DNA of 64,000 bases from Cognaticolwellia beringensis (GTDB lineage Bacteria > Pseudomonadota > Gammaproteobacteria > Enterobacterales > Alteromonadaceae). A program made the translations under genes and the position numbers. The notes below the pieces were generated by a model, which was not told the DNA's origin, ran no database searches, and saw only the letters and a program-made list of their open reading frames with translations. This document shows, one piece after another, positions 7,519 to 15,932 of this stretch (position 1 is the first letter of the stretch; every line of letters starts with the position of its first letter). Location: NCBI RefSeq assembly GCF_002076895.1, contig NZ_CP020465.1, positions 2,542,001-2,606,000 of the forward strand, written 5' to 3'.

Positions 7519-9051
7519 TTAATGAATGCTTTTAGTACTAATCGTTAACATTAGTAAGCTTATTGAAATAACTACAAAATAATAAGGAACGCCTGCCTGC
7601 CAACTTGCTTGGCTATTAACACCAAAAAAATCGACATATAGTGCTGTTTGAATGGGTCCTATGTACCAAAGTGCAGGATAAAGCACTTCAAACATCCGTT
7701 TTGTTCCAGTAAACGTACCACAAAAATAGGCAAGTGAGACTGTAAATGAAATGGCGATAATCAATTGGATGAGTAATAACCATTCAGCACTTCCAGCAAA
7801 ACGGATGACGCCTCCCATACTTACTAAGGCTACTAATATCCATGCCGCACAATAGCAGGCCAAGCTTTGTAAAATAGATGATTGTTTACTGTAGGTGACC
7901 AACTCTAGCGTATTAGATTGTTTTTCTAATTGCCCTAGTTGAGAAATCACCAAAACACACCATAACCACGAAATAGGTAAAACAAGGCTAATAAGCAATT
8001 TTTGACTGATAAACAACTGAATGATATTTAACACCAACAAACCAATAAACCAATACATTGAGTGACCTTTGAGTATTAATTTTAACTCTAATCGTAATAA
8101 GCGAGTAAAGGCAAAGTGCTTGGTTAATGCAATAAAAAAAGTATCAAGTAGGCCCCCCACTCGAGTTTGTAAGGTGAAACTCAACCATGAAGACGGTTTA
8201 TTTTCAGGTATTGAATTTTTGCTAAAACGGTCAAAAAATATAAACGCTAATGCTAAACAACTAAGACAAATAAAAAGTAAAGGCAGGGCACCCCATAGGC
8301 TGGTTATTGTCGGCTCTATTCCTTGCCAAACAAAAGTGTTTATTTCATTTGCTTCATTACTAATACTTACCCCTATATTCGTATCGCCTTGCTGTAATGG
8401 AAAGCGCTCAGCAACTTCTCCCTCTATATGGTCGAGTAATGCGCCGATGCCAGAAACGCTTTCAATGGTTTGAACAATGGAACCAATCCATAAGAAAAAG
8501 TAAACGACGTTGCCTAATCCGCCTCTAAGCCACTTAATAGACTCAAACATTATCGCGATAGCAGCAATAGCTAATAGCATTGGCAATACTAAAACGACCT
8601 GTGGCCATGCTAAAGCCCAAAGATCTATTTGATAACTTTCACCATAATAAAGCTGAATCACAATACTACTCAATAGCATAACCAGCACAATAGAAACCAA
8701 AATCAATACACTCGTGCACCATTTAGCTAACAAGAAAGACAATTTACTAATAGGCGTAGCTGCGATGAGTTCTGCCGTCATTGATTGTCGGTCTAATTCA
8801 AGCGCATTTTTGACCAAATAAAAACAGATAATAGGTAAAAACAACACGTTCAACATCGCTAGGCATATACCAAGCCAAGCGCTATTGTAGATACCGCGAT
8901 AACCATTAATCACTAGTGTTTGATAATGGGCATCAGGGGAAGGGAAAAAAAGTAATGTTAGTACCGACATCGCCAGAAGTGTTACTACAAAACTTTGTTG
9001 GCGGGTTCGTTGTTTGAAATCAGCAGTAATGCATTGCCATACTTGATTCAT
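7519..9051 (-). CDS. ABC-2 type transporter permease
   Basis: A 510-residue membrane protein with about twelve hydrophobic segments and a large polar insertion near residues 205-245, matching ABC-2 permeases in which two six-helix halves are fused. The N-terminal MNQVWQCITADFKQRTRQQSF is the typical amphipathic entry helix. Its ATG overlaps the stop codon of the ATPase gene by one base (TAATG), so the two are translationally coupled and form one exporter. Substrate cannot be told from sequence; related pairs export drugs, lipids or copper-linked factors (NosFY-like). No accessory periplasmic gene is next to it. Confidence 0.8.
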   Translation of the reverse strand: MNQVWQCITADFKQRTRQQSFVVTLLAMSVLTLLFFPSPDAHYQTLVINGYRGIYNSAWLGICLAMLNVLFLPIICFYLVKNALELDRQSMTAELIAATPISKLSFLLAKWCTSVLILVSIVLVMLLSSIVIQLYYGESYQIDLWALAWPQVVLVLPMLLAIAAIAIMFESIKWLRGGLGNVVYFFLWIGSIVQTIESVSGIGALLDHIEGEVAERFPLQQGDTNIGVSISNEANEINTFVWQGIEPTITSLWGALPLLFICLSCLALAFIFFDRFSKNSIPENKPSSWLSFTLQTRVGGLLDTFFIALTKHFAFTRLLRLELKLILKGHSMYWFIGLLVLNIIQLFISQKLLISLVLPISWLWCVLVISQLGQLEKQSNTLELVTYSKQSSILQSLACYCAAWILVALVSMGGVIRFAGSAEWLLLIQLIIAISFTVSLAYFCGTFTGTKRMFEVLYPALWYIGPIQTALYVDFFGVNSQASWQAGVPYYFVVISISLLMLTISTKSIH

Positions 9052-9956
9052 TAACTTGCCCTCGCATAGCCAGTTTGAGCTTGTCGGTTGCTGGTAAAAT
9101 AAAGGTAAGCATCTTCTAATGACGGTGCTCGTGAAATGGCTCTTGCATCAGGGCAGAAGTCAGCAACAATATTTAGTTCAACCTTCGATTCTTTACGCAC
9201 ACTATGGCTTACAATAAATTCATGCTGAATATGTTTAAGTTCACTTAAATTGGCCGTTAGTTGCCAACATTTATTGGCGACTTTATGGAGAAGTGTACTG
9301 GGGGACTCTGATTGAATTAATTGCCCCGAGTGCATAATCGCAATACGATCTGCAATTGATTCAACATCCGCCACGATATGCGTAGAGAAAATAATACAAC
9401 GTTCACCTGCCAACTCGGATAATAATTGGCGAAAACTAGCACGCTCATGTGGATCGAGACCAACGGTGGGTTCATCAATAATCAGCAACTTAGGATCATT
9501 AAGTAATGCCTGTGCAATCCCAATACGCTGTTTCATACCGCCAGAATAGCCTTTTAATGGCATATTCGAAGCGTGCGTTAGATTGAGTTTATGAAGTAAC
9601 GCTTCAATTGTGTGATTTGTTTTAGCTTTATCTAATCCTTTTAAGCTCGCGATGTATTGCAAAAACTCGATGCCTGATAACTGATCATATACGCCAAAAT
9701 ATTGTGGCAAGTAACCCAACTCTTTCCTCAATATTTGAGGGGACTTAATAATATCTTGCCCCTGCCAGAAAATATTCCCTTGGCTTGGTTTAGTAATCGT
9801 TGCAATAATTCGCATCATGCTAGATTTTCCTGCGCCATTTGGACCTAACAACCCCAAAATCCCCGGCTCAACTTGTAGCGACAGTGATTTGATTGCAAAC
9901 TTAGTATTTTTTCCACTCTGGTATTTATGGCTAAGTGATTGAATATCCAATAACAT
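9051..9956 (-). CDS. ABC transporter ATP-binding protein
   Basis: A 301-residue ATPase with all nucleotide-binding motifs: Walker A GPNGAGKSS (about residue 40), Q-loop LPQYFG, signature YSGGMKQR, Walker B LLIIDEPTVGLDP and switch His in FSTHIV. The C-terminal 80 residues are the regulatory extension usual in CcmA/NatA-type subunits. An upstream TTG at 9977 keeps the frame open, but AAGGGA six bases before the ATG at 9956 fixes the start there. Energises the permease encoded immediately downstream. Confidence 0.92.
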   Translation of the reverse strand: MLLDIQSLSHKYQSGKNTKFAIKSLSLQVEPGILGLLGPNGAGKSSMMRIIATITKPSQGNIFWQGQDIIKSPQILRKELGYLPQYFGVYDQLSGIEFLQYIASLKGLDKAKTNHTIEALLHKLNLTHASNMPLKGYSGGMKQRIGIAQALLNDPKLLIIDEPTVGLDPHERASFRQLLSELAGERCIIFSTHIVADVESIADRIAIMHSGQLIQSESPSTLLHKVANKCWQLTANLSELKHIQHEFIVSHSVRKESKVELNIVADFCPDARAISRAPSLEDAYLYFTSNRQAQTGYARAS

Positions 9957-10504
9957 TGTACTTCCCTTATAAATCAAGACTCAATTACTGAGCAAAAATA
10001 GCGCCACAAATAACTCATTTAAATTCAACAATTTAATACTGTCGCAACTTAAGCAATAAAAATAAATGGTGAATTCAACTAACTATTGGTGAAATAAGAC
10101 CAAGTTATGAACAAAATAATATTCATTTTTCATAGTAATCAATTAAGTCCGTAGTTAACTAAACTGCCCAAACTGACACCTTAAGAAAAAGAGTAAAGGC
10201 GATGTAGTAAGTCATGTTGTTGCCGTTTTAAATGTCCATTTTTTAGGAAGAATGAATACGGTGCAAGAAACTAAAGCGCACTGAATGGTCATCTCAAGAC
10301 AACTTTTTGACCGGCAGCAATGTGAGATTAACGGACTATTTATTTGGAAAAATATACTTCTTAGCTAGAACTGCTTAGAAACCGGATAAAACGTTATTGA
10401 CACTAAATAAACTAGTAAAGTTGTTACAATTAAGACGGTTATCTTGGTTTCGAGGTGGCAGGGTATAAAGTAGGGTGCCACTTGTTTTTCCATGCAACTA
10501 ATTC

Positions 10505-10549
10505 AATAAAAACAAGTAGATAAGATCTGTATGGGCAGTATGATGTAAT
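10505..10549 (+). repeat. 45-bp dispersed repeat, copy 2
   Basis: Second copy of the element at 7130-7174, differing at two positions. It runs directly into the left arm of a 16-bp inverted repeat. Confidence 0.85.
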
Positions 10550-10595
10550 TGCAAGCTTATACATAGCTGTTCATAGCATTGTATAAGCTTGCAAT
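10548..10595. repeat. Perfect 16-bp inverted repeat
   Basis: ATTGCAAGCTTATACA at 10548-10563 and its exact complement at 10580-10595, separated by 16 bases. As RNA this would be a long stem; it lies 14 bases before the terminator at 10609. Confidence 0.9.
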
Positions 10596-10608
10596 GTATA
10601 AACACTGA

Positions 10609-10638
10609 AAGCCCTAAACCATATGGTTTAGGGCTTTT
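10609..10638. terminator. Rho-independent terminator
   Basis: AAGCCCTAAACCAT pairs with ATGGTTTAGGGCTT and is followed by TTT. It ends whatever transcript reads through the 45-bp repeat and inverted repeat. Confidence 0.85.
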
Positions 10639-10904
10639 TAATAGATGTGTTGTTTGCAGATATTTCATAAAAACATCCTGAAATTCAAAAGAAGTAAGGG
10701 GGAGATCTAATGGTGTCGTTAGATTCGGATTCTAAATATTTCTCCATAATCATTTACTTCACGTGTATCAAGCTCAATAGTTGCAGGTTTTTTATAAGTT
10801 ACTGATAATTAGGTGAATTTATTTACTTGTTCTAACTCTATGGTGAGGTTTTCATTCAATGCCTATATACAATGAATTCTACCCTCAAATCACATATTGC
10901 TAGT

Positions 10905-11019
10905 AAGGTTGAGAGGTTATCACGCGCTTAGCCACCAAAATTAAAGTGTAAGCGAGCCTGACAATATAACCTCATCAACTTTACCCGTAGAACAATGCAA
11001 TTGACTAACGGGTATTTTT
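10905..11019 (+). ncRNA. Candidate structured small RNA
   Basis: GAGGTTAT (10913-10920) pairs exactly with ATAACCTC (10966-10973). Nested inside are CGCTTA (10925-10930) and TAAGCG (10949-10954). This two-level stem is followed at once by ACCCGT...ACGGGTATTTTTT (10982-11019), a typical intrinsic terminator. No plus-strand gene lies downstream (pac is on the other strand), so a riboswitch is unlikely and a free-standing small RNA fits better. The promoter is not obvious; TATATA near 10864 is a weak candidate. Confidence 0.4.
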
Positions 11020-11128
11020 TATCCTTCCATCAAGCAAAGATAGGGCGATTATTTTCTCGTTAAATTTATTGATTTTTCAATCACAGCTGAAATAACTATG
11101 ATCTTTTCAATTTATTATAAAGATAAAA

Positions 11129-13528
11129 TCATTTAACGACTTCTAATATCGTTACAGACTGTGCCTGTCGTAAGACATCTTCTTTGTAAAACCACATCCG
11201 CTTTTTACCAAAGTTTTGATACATATCGAGTTGATCATACATATGTGGTGATGGAGTACCATCAGGGGCTATAAAGCCACTTTGACCAGGGGGAGCAACT
11301 TCGAACCCTTCAATTCGATCAGTATGAAATACTGTCATATTGTTTTCTGTGCCACGATTCTGCTCTATGGGTAAAGTTGCAGTAATAATTTCATTATTCT
11401 GCGGAATACCCATGAAGTTTTTGTAGTCAAAAGGTCTTGGGTAAAGTGCTAATCGCCATTGGTTAAAATCCAAGCCATATTCTTTGGTTAACTGTGCATA
11501 GGTTTTTTCTATCACTTGCTTAACAATGCTATGTGGTGATTCACCATTGAGTAGATCAACTTTAGTTTTACCCAATAATGCTTCATATGATGCCTTCAAG
11601 CCGCTAGATAAGTTCATCCCCGAATTAGTCGGTTTGTCGATACTTGGATAGCCAGTACCTTTAAAAAAAGCAAAACTGTCACCAAGATCATCATTCAGTA
11701 CTTGATGGATCAAATTTTTGCTAAATTCTTGTATAAACAAATACTGTGGTTGATCATAGTAACCATCTTTGTTTTCATCAGTCGTGTCACGATCCCAAGC
11801 TTGTAACCATGTATTGATTTTATCAAGTTCATGGGTTTTGTTTTTTTGCACTGCTTCATTTATTAATGGCAGCATAAATTTAGCGACTAAATCACCGTAA
11901 GAGCTCTGCTGAATCAAGTCCCACGCTTCTTGAGGTGTGAACTTTTCTTTACTCGCTAATGCGTCTTGCAGGTAATCTACACGGTCAGCACTTGACCACG
12001 AATACCAAAATAAATCTGGATTTAATACGCCATGTGCTGGTTTATTGTTCCAGTTGGCAATAAAATGTGCTTCCGGGTTCATTGCCGATGGATTGTGAGA
12101 AAAGTCTTGTATGCCTAACCAATCCATTGAACCATCACCGTTAGCAGGTAAGCGATTGTCATGATGGGCTTGTCTTTGAGGGTAGTGACCCGTAAATGAG
12201 TAACCAATATTTCCCGCTCTATCGGCATAGTACCAATTAATACTGAGTGAGTGGTCATCAGCGTAATTGATCCATTCGTCATAATCACTGGCTGTTGCTT
12301 GATATAGCCACGCTAATAAAGATTTAACTTCACTACCGTCCCATGTCCGCTTTTTACTTACTGCAACTAAATTTTCACGATCGTAGGCAACTACTTGGCC
12401 ATGTACAGAGCGAAAAAATTCCTGTTCATGAGTAGGAGCATCTTTCACTTTTATATTTTCGGTGCGTGACTCTAGCGCCTGAAATTCGCCATTGTATAAA
12501 TAAGAGCGAGGGTCTGAAGGATTAAGCTCAAGCGTATACATATCAACAATATCGCCGGCTCCCCATGTCGCTCCCCAGCCAATATCAGCATTATGTCCAA
12601 ATAAGATTACTGGATAAGCAAATGGTGTGTTACCCACTAAATCGAAACCTGCTCCGTGCAGACCAACCGAATAAGTATAGGCAGGATCAAACCAGCCAAA
12701 TTGTGGTCCGTTGACGAGTACAGCATTTGCATCTTTGGTTTTTTCTTTACCAATAACATAACAATTACTAAACCCAGATATAGGTTTTGATGACAAGCCT
12801 TGTTCTAAAATAAAGTCAGGTAATTGTGAAGCATATTGTTGATATTCTTTTATGCTATGCTCAGGAGCTACCCAGTCATTTTCGCTGATAGATGTTGAAG
12901 TGCCACTTGTAAATCTAGGGTTTAAGTCATCAAATATCGCTTTGCCTTTTTCAGCACCAAAACGGGCAATAAGGTCCTTGATAATTTTAGCATTGTCTAA
13001 TTCAGAGTTAAAATCCCCAAATCGATTCGCCATGGTGCCGACAAATATCATCACAACATCAAACGAATTCCATTGACTCGGTGTGAACTCAAAGTCGTTA
13101 AACTGTTTGGGCATTAAGGTACTGGGTTGTTTATTTATTTCTGCTATCCATGCATTCATCCCTGCAGCGTAACCAGCGAAAATCTCTTGATCTTTAGGGG
13201 ATGTTTTTGCTAGTTGAGCTTTAATTGAGGAAGGTGAATATAGTCTTCGTGCATTAATATCAAACTCCAAATACTCTGCACCTAAAATTTCAGCTACAGA
13301 ACCTTGAGTACTTCGTTTAGCCATTTCCATTTGAAATAGTCTATCTTGGGCAACACTGTATCCATAACCATAAAATAAATCGTGTGTGCTATCAGCATAA
13401 ATATGAGGTGTACCGTATTCATCACGTAGAATTTTTACGTCAACGTCTTTACTACTAATGCTTTTTGGCTTGTCTGCACAAGCTGTCAGTAAACTGGTTA
13501 ATAATAGGATATAAACAAGTGTTTTCAT
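11129..13528 (-). CDS. pac: Penicillin G acylase family amidase (lipoprotein form)
   Basis: A 799-residue Ntn-hydrolase precursor. A signal peptide ends in the lipobox LLTAC, so the enzyme is probably membrane-tethered in the periplasm. The alpha segment (YGTPHIYADS) is followed after a spacer by the autocatalytic site GFSNCYVIG (nucleophile Ser about residue 252), then VNGPQFGWFDPAYTY and GLHGAGFDLVGNTPFAYP, which closely follow the beta chain of E. coli penicillin G acylase, as does the C-terminal APPGQSGFIAPDG. Members cleave phenylacetyl amides, releasing phenylacetate. Being last in the paaK-symporter-TonB receptor unit strongly supports a role in feeding phenylacetate to the paa pathway; an acyl-homoserine-lactone acylase is the main alternative. 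Last of five minus-strand genes. Confidence 0.85.
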   Translation of the reverse strand: MKTLVYILLLTSLLTACADKPKSISSKDVDVKILRDEYGTPHIYADSTHDLFYGYGYSVAQDRLFQMEMAKRSTQGSVAEILGAEYLEFDINARRLYSPSSIKAQLAKTSPKDQEIFAGYAAGMNAWIAEINKQPSTLMPKQFNDFEFTPSQWNSFDVVMIFVGTMANRFGDFNSELDNAKIIKDLIARFGAEKGKAIFDDLNPRFTSGTSTSISENDWVAPEHSIKEYQQYASQLPDFILEQGLSSKPISGFSNCYVIGKEKTKDANAVLVNGPQFGWFDPAYTYSVGLHGAGFDLVGNTPFAYPVILFGHNADIGWGATWGAGDIVDMYTLELNPSDPRSYLYNGEFQALESRTENIKVKDAPTHEQEFFRSVHGQVVAYDRENLVAVSKKRTWDGSEVKSLLAWLYQATASDYDEWINYADDHSLSINWYYADRAGNIGYSFTGHYPQRQAHHDNRLPANGDGSMDWLGIQDFSHNPSAMNPEAHFIANWNNKPAHGVLNPDLFWYSWSSADRVDYLQDALASKEKFTPQEAWDLIQQSSYGDLVAKFMLPLINEAVQKNKTHELDKINTWLQAWDRDTTDENKDGYYDQPQYLFIQEFSKNLIHQVLNDDLGDSFAFFKGTGYPSIDKPTNSGMNLSSGLKASYEALLGKTKVDLLNGESPHSIVKQVIEKTYAQLTKEYGLDFNQWRLALYPRPFDYKNFMGIPQNNEIITATLPIEQNRGTENNMTVFHTDRIEGFEVAPPGQSGFIAPDGTPSPHMYDQLDMYQNFGKKRMWFYKEDVLRQAQSVTILEVVK

Positions 13529-13544
13529 TATAATATGGCCTTAA

Positions 13545-13572
13545 AAATAGAAAAGAGAGGTTCCCCTCTCTT
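13545..13572 (-). terminator. Internal terminator/attenuator before pac
   Basis: AAGAGAGG (13553-13560) pairs with CCTCTCTT (13565-13572), followed on the minus strand by TTTCTATTTTT. It sits in the 64-bp gap between the TonB receptor and pac, so pac may receive only read-through transcription. Confidence 0.7.
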
Positions 13573-13592
13573 AAAGTTTGCTTAAGAATAAA

Positions 13593-15872
13593 CTACCAAA
13601 CGCGATAAGTAGCGGTTACACCAATAGTACGAGGAGCACCCCATACACCGATAACTCCAGGTCCAATTACATAGGAATGAGCGATGTAGTCTTCATCTGC
13701 TAGGTTTTTCACCCATAATGCTATTTCTAAATCTTCATCTTTTGAAACCCAACCAATTCTTAAATCGATTAAATCATGTTCATCAATAATCACGCGGTCA
13801 TCTAAGTAATCGCGGCTTTGTTCGTCAACATGGGAATATTGAAGACGAACATCAAACTCACCCACTTCCGTTGGATGAAAATAGTTAGCTACAAGGCTGT
13901 AAGAATTTTCTGGAGCGGCTGTCAATGGTCTGCCAGAAATGTCATTTGCACCACTGTTAGTTACAATAATAAGATCATTAACTTCAGTATCTAAATATGC
14001 ATAGTTACCGCTGAATGATAAGTTATCAGTAGCTATCCACTGGAAGTCAACCTCAAGGCCTTGAATATCAGCTGTACCTAGATTGTCGGTAATAAACGCA
14101 CCAAATTCAGAGCCAGCAACTGGACCGAAACGTACTACTTGTAAATCTTTGTAATCTGTTTTGAAGGCAGTTGCATTGAAACGTAAGGTGTCATCCAATA
14201 AGTCGCCTTTGTAGCCTAGTTCAAAGTTAGTTGCTGTTTCTGGATCAACAGACACTGAAGCCGCTGTTTTAACACCTTGAGAGCCACCAAACCCACCACT
14301 TTTAAAACCCCTAGAGATAGTAGCGAATACCATGCTACTGCTATCAAGTTTATATTGTAGTGATGCCATTGGAGAGAAGTCACTCCAGGTTTCTTCAGGT
14401 GTAACTGTGAATGACTCTGCAACAATGTTTACGCTGCCGCCAATGCCGCCATCACATGCAAAGAAGTTTTCAAACTCTGTACCTGCTCTATCGCCACCAC
14501 AATCTACCGCAGTAGCTAAGTAGTCTTTTTTGTCTTTAGTATATCGAGCACCTAAAGTAACGGTTGTTTTGTCGTTAATTTCAAAGTTACCTTGGCCATA
14601 AACGGCATAACTGGTTGCAGCGTTGTCAGATAATGTGTACTCATTACCTATTCGTGCTTGTGTACCTACGTCTTGTATTTTAAAGCCATCATAAGTACCT
14701 GCTTTAGTGATCCAAAACTCTTCTGAACGACTGGTGTCTTCAGTGAAGTAGAATGCGCCTACGGTGTAGTTAAAGTTATCACCAATGTTTGAAACCCAGC
14801 GAAATTCTTGTGAAAAACTATCAATATCTTCGTGAATCTCATCAACTAACTCATCCCAAGGTAAACCGATAGCACCAAGGCCAGTACCAATGGCGGCCAT
14901 AGCCCAGTCAGACTCTGCGCTTCTTGAAGCTGTGATTGTTGTAAAGTTACCTGAGTCAAACTGGAACTCACCTGAAAGGCTGATGCCTGATGCTTCACGT
15001 TTGGCATATCCGTCGTATGGAGAAGCACTTTGACGTGCTTTTGTTACACCATTTGCCGCGGCAATATCAACAACAGGTGCGTTATTTGCAATAGGGGATC
15101 TACCCATATCAGCGCGGTCATCTTTCATGTAGTCAGCCGACAATGTCCACTCACCATTATCCGTATAATAGACTAACTGCCCACGTACAGAGTTTGTATC
15201 TTCATCTTGTAGTTTTGTTCCTAAGACAACATTATCTACAAAACCGTCATTTTGGCGATGTGTATAAGATAATTTACCTGATACATTATCGGTAATTGGA
15301 CCAGAGATATAACCGGCATAACGCAATATACCTTCATTACCCACGGTAGCGCTTAATTTTGCGGTAACATCATCAGTTGGCTTTTTGGTAATAACGCTAA
15401 TAACACCACCAATTGAGTTACGGCCAAATAACGTACCTTGAGGGCCTTTTAATACTTCAATACGCTCTAAATCAAACATATCAAAATTGATTGCCGCGCC
15501 TCGACCAATATATACGCCGTCGAGAAAAAGACCTACAGAGTTATCAATACCCGCGCCATCATCAGCCGAATTGATTCCGCGCATAGATAATAATGCTTGC
15601 CCTGGAGCAAATTCAGAGTAAGAAAAACCAGGTACAGATAATGCAATTTCAGATGCATCGTTAATATCCGCTTTCTCTAATTCTGCGCCACTAATTGCGG
15701 AAACAGAAATAGGAACATCTTGAATACTTTGTGTTCTGTGTTGTGAGGTAACTTGGATAACTTCTAGTTTTCCGTCTTTTTCTGGCTTTTCTTGCTCCTG
15801 ACTTAACGCAAGTGATGAGTTAAGTAATAAGGGCGAAAGTAAGCATGCGTATGTTAGCTTGTTGAGTTTCAT
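13593..15872 (-). CDS. TonB-dependent outer-membrane receptor
   Basis: A 759-residue receptor with a signal peptide (cleaved about residue 24, LALSQE), a TonB-box-like EVIQVTSQ, a plug domain at about 45-160 (DVPISVSAISG, SMRGINSADD, LDGVYIGRGA, RIEVLKGPQGTLFGRN) and a beta-barrel ending in ATYRVW, with a terminal aromatic residue. This is the subfamily of broad small-molecule receptors common in Alteromonadales and Sphingomonads. Its position between the symporter and penicillin acylase genes suggests that it takes up phenylacetylated amides or related aromatic acids. No FecIR-like signalling extension is present. Confidence 0.9.
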   Translation of the reverse strand: MKLNKLTYACLLSPLLLNSSLALSQEQEKPEKDGKLEVIQVTSQHRTQSIQDVPISVSAISGAELEKADINDASEIALSVPGFSYSEFAPGQALLSMRGINSADDGAGIDNSVGLFLDGVYIGRGAAINFDMFDLERIEVLKGPQGTLFGRNSIGGVISVITKKPTDDVTAKLSATVGNEGILRYAGYISGPITDNVSGKLSYTHRQNDGFVDNVVLGTKLQDEDTNSVRGQLVYYTDNGEWTLSADYMKDDRADMGRSPIANNAPVVDIAAANGVTKARQSASPYDGYAKREASGISLSGEFQFDSGNFTTITASRSAESDWAMAAIGTGLGAIGLPWDELVDEIHEDIDSFSQEFRWVSNIGDNFNYTVGAFYFTEDTSRSEEFWITKAGTYDGFKIQDVGTQARIGNEYTLSDNAATSYAVYGQGNFEINDKTTVTLGARYTKDKKDYLATAVDCGGDRAGTEFENFFACDGGIGGSVNIVAESFTVTPEETWSDFSPMASLQYKLDSSSMVFATISRGFKSGGFGGSQGVKTAASVSVDPETATNFELGYKGDLLDDTLRFNATAFKTDYKDLQVVRFGPVAGSEFGAFITDNLGTADIQGLEVDFQWIATDNLSFSGNYAYLDTEVNDLIIVTNSGANDISGRPLTAAPENSYSLVANYFHPTEVGEFDVRLQYSHVDEQSRDYLDDRVIIDEHDLIDLRIGWVSKDEDLEIALWVKNLADEDYIAHSYVIGPGVIGVWGAPRTIGVTATYRVW

Positions 15873-15932
15873 GTGCTTTACCTGTTTTTAGAGTGTTGTA
15901 AAAATTGAATTAAAGTAGCAGCAATTATTATT

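Larger units (their letters stand above)
9957..11128. other. Long non-coding region
   Basis: Nearly 1.2 kb without a convincing gene. It contains a small stem GTGGCA/TGCCAC near 10455-10482, the second 45-bp repeat (10505-10549), a 16-bp perfect inverted repeat (10548-10595), a terminator (10609-10638), and a structured segment ending in a terminator (10905-11019). The rest is AT-rich and featureless to the eye. Confidence 0.6.

Noticed and set aside
8069..8473. 134-codon plus-strand frame
   Set aside because: Antisense to the ABC permease, with unlikely composition; a shadow of the real gene.
10981..11019. Riboswitch for pac
   Set aside because: The terminator and stems read on the plus strand, while pac is on the minus strand and ends here rather than starts.
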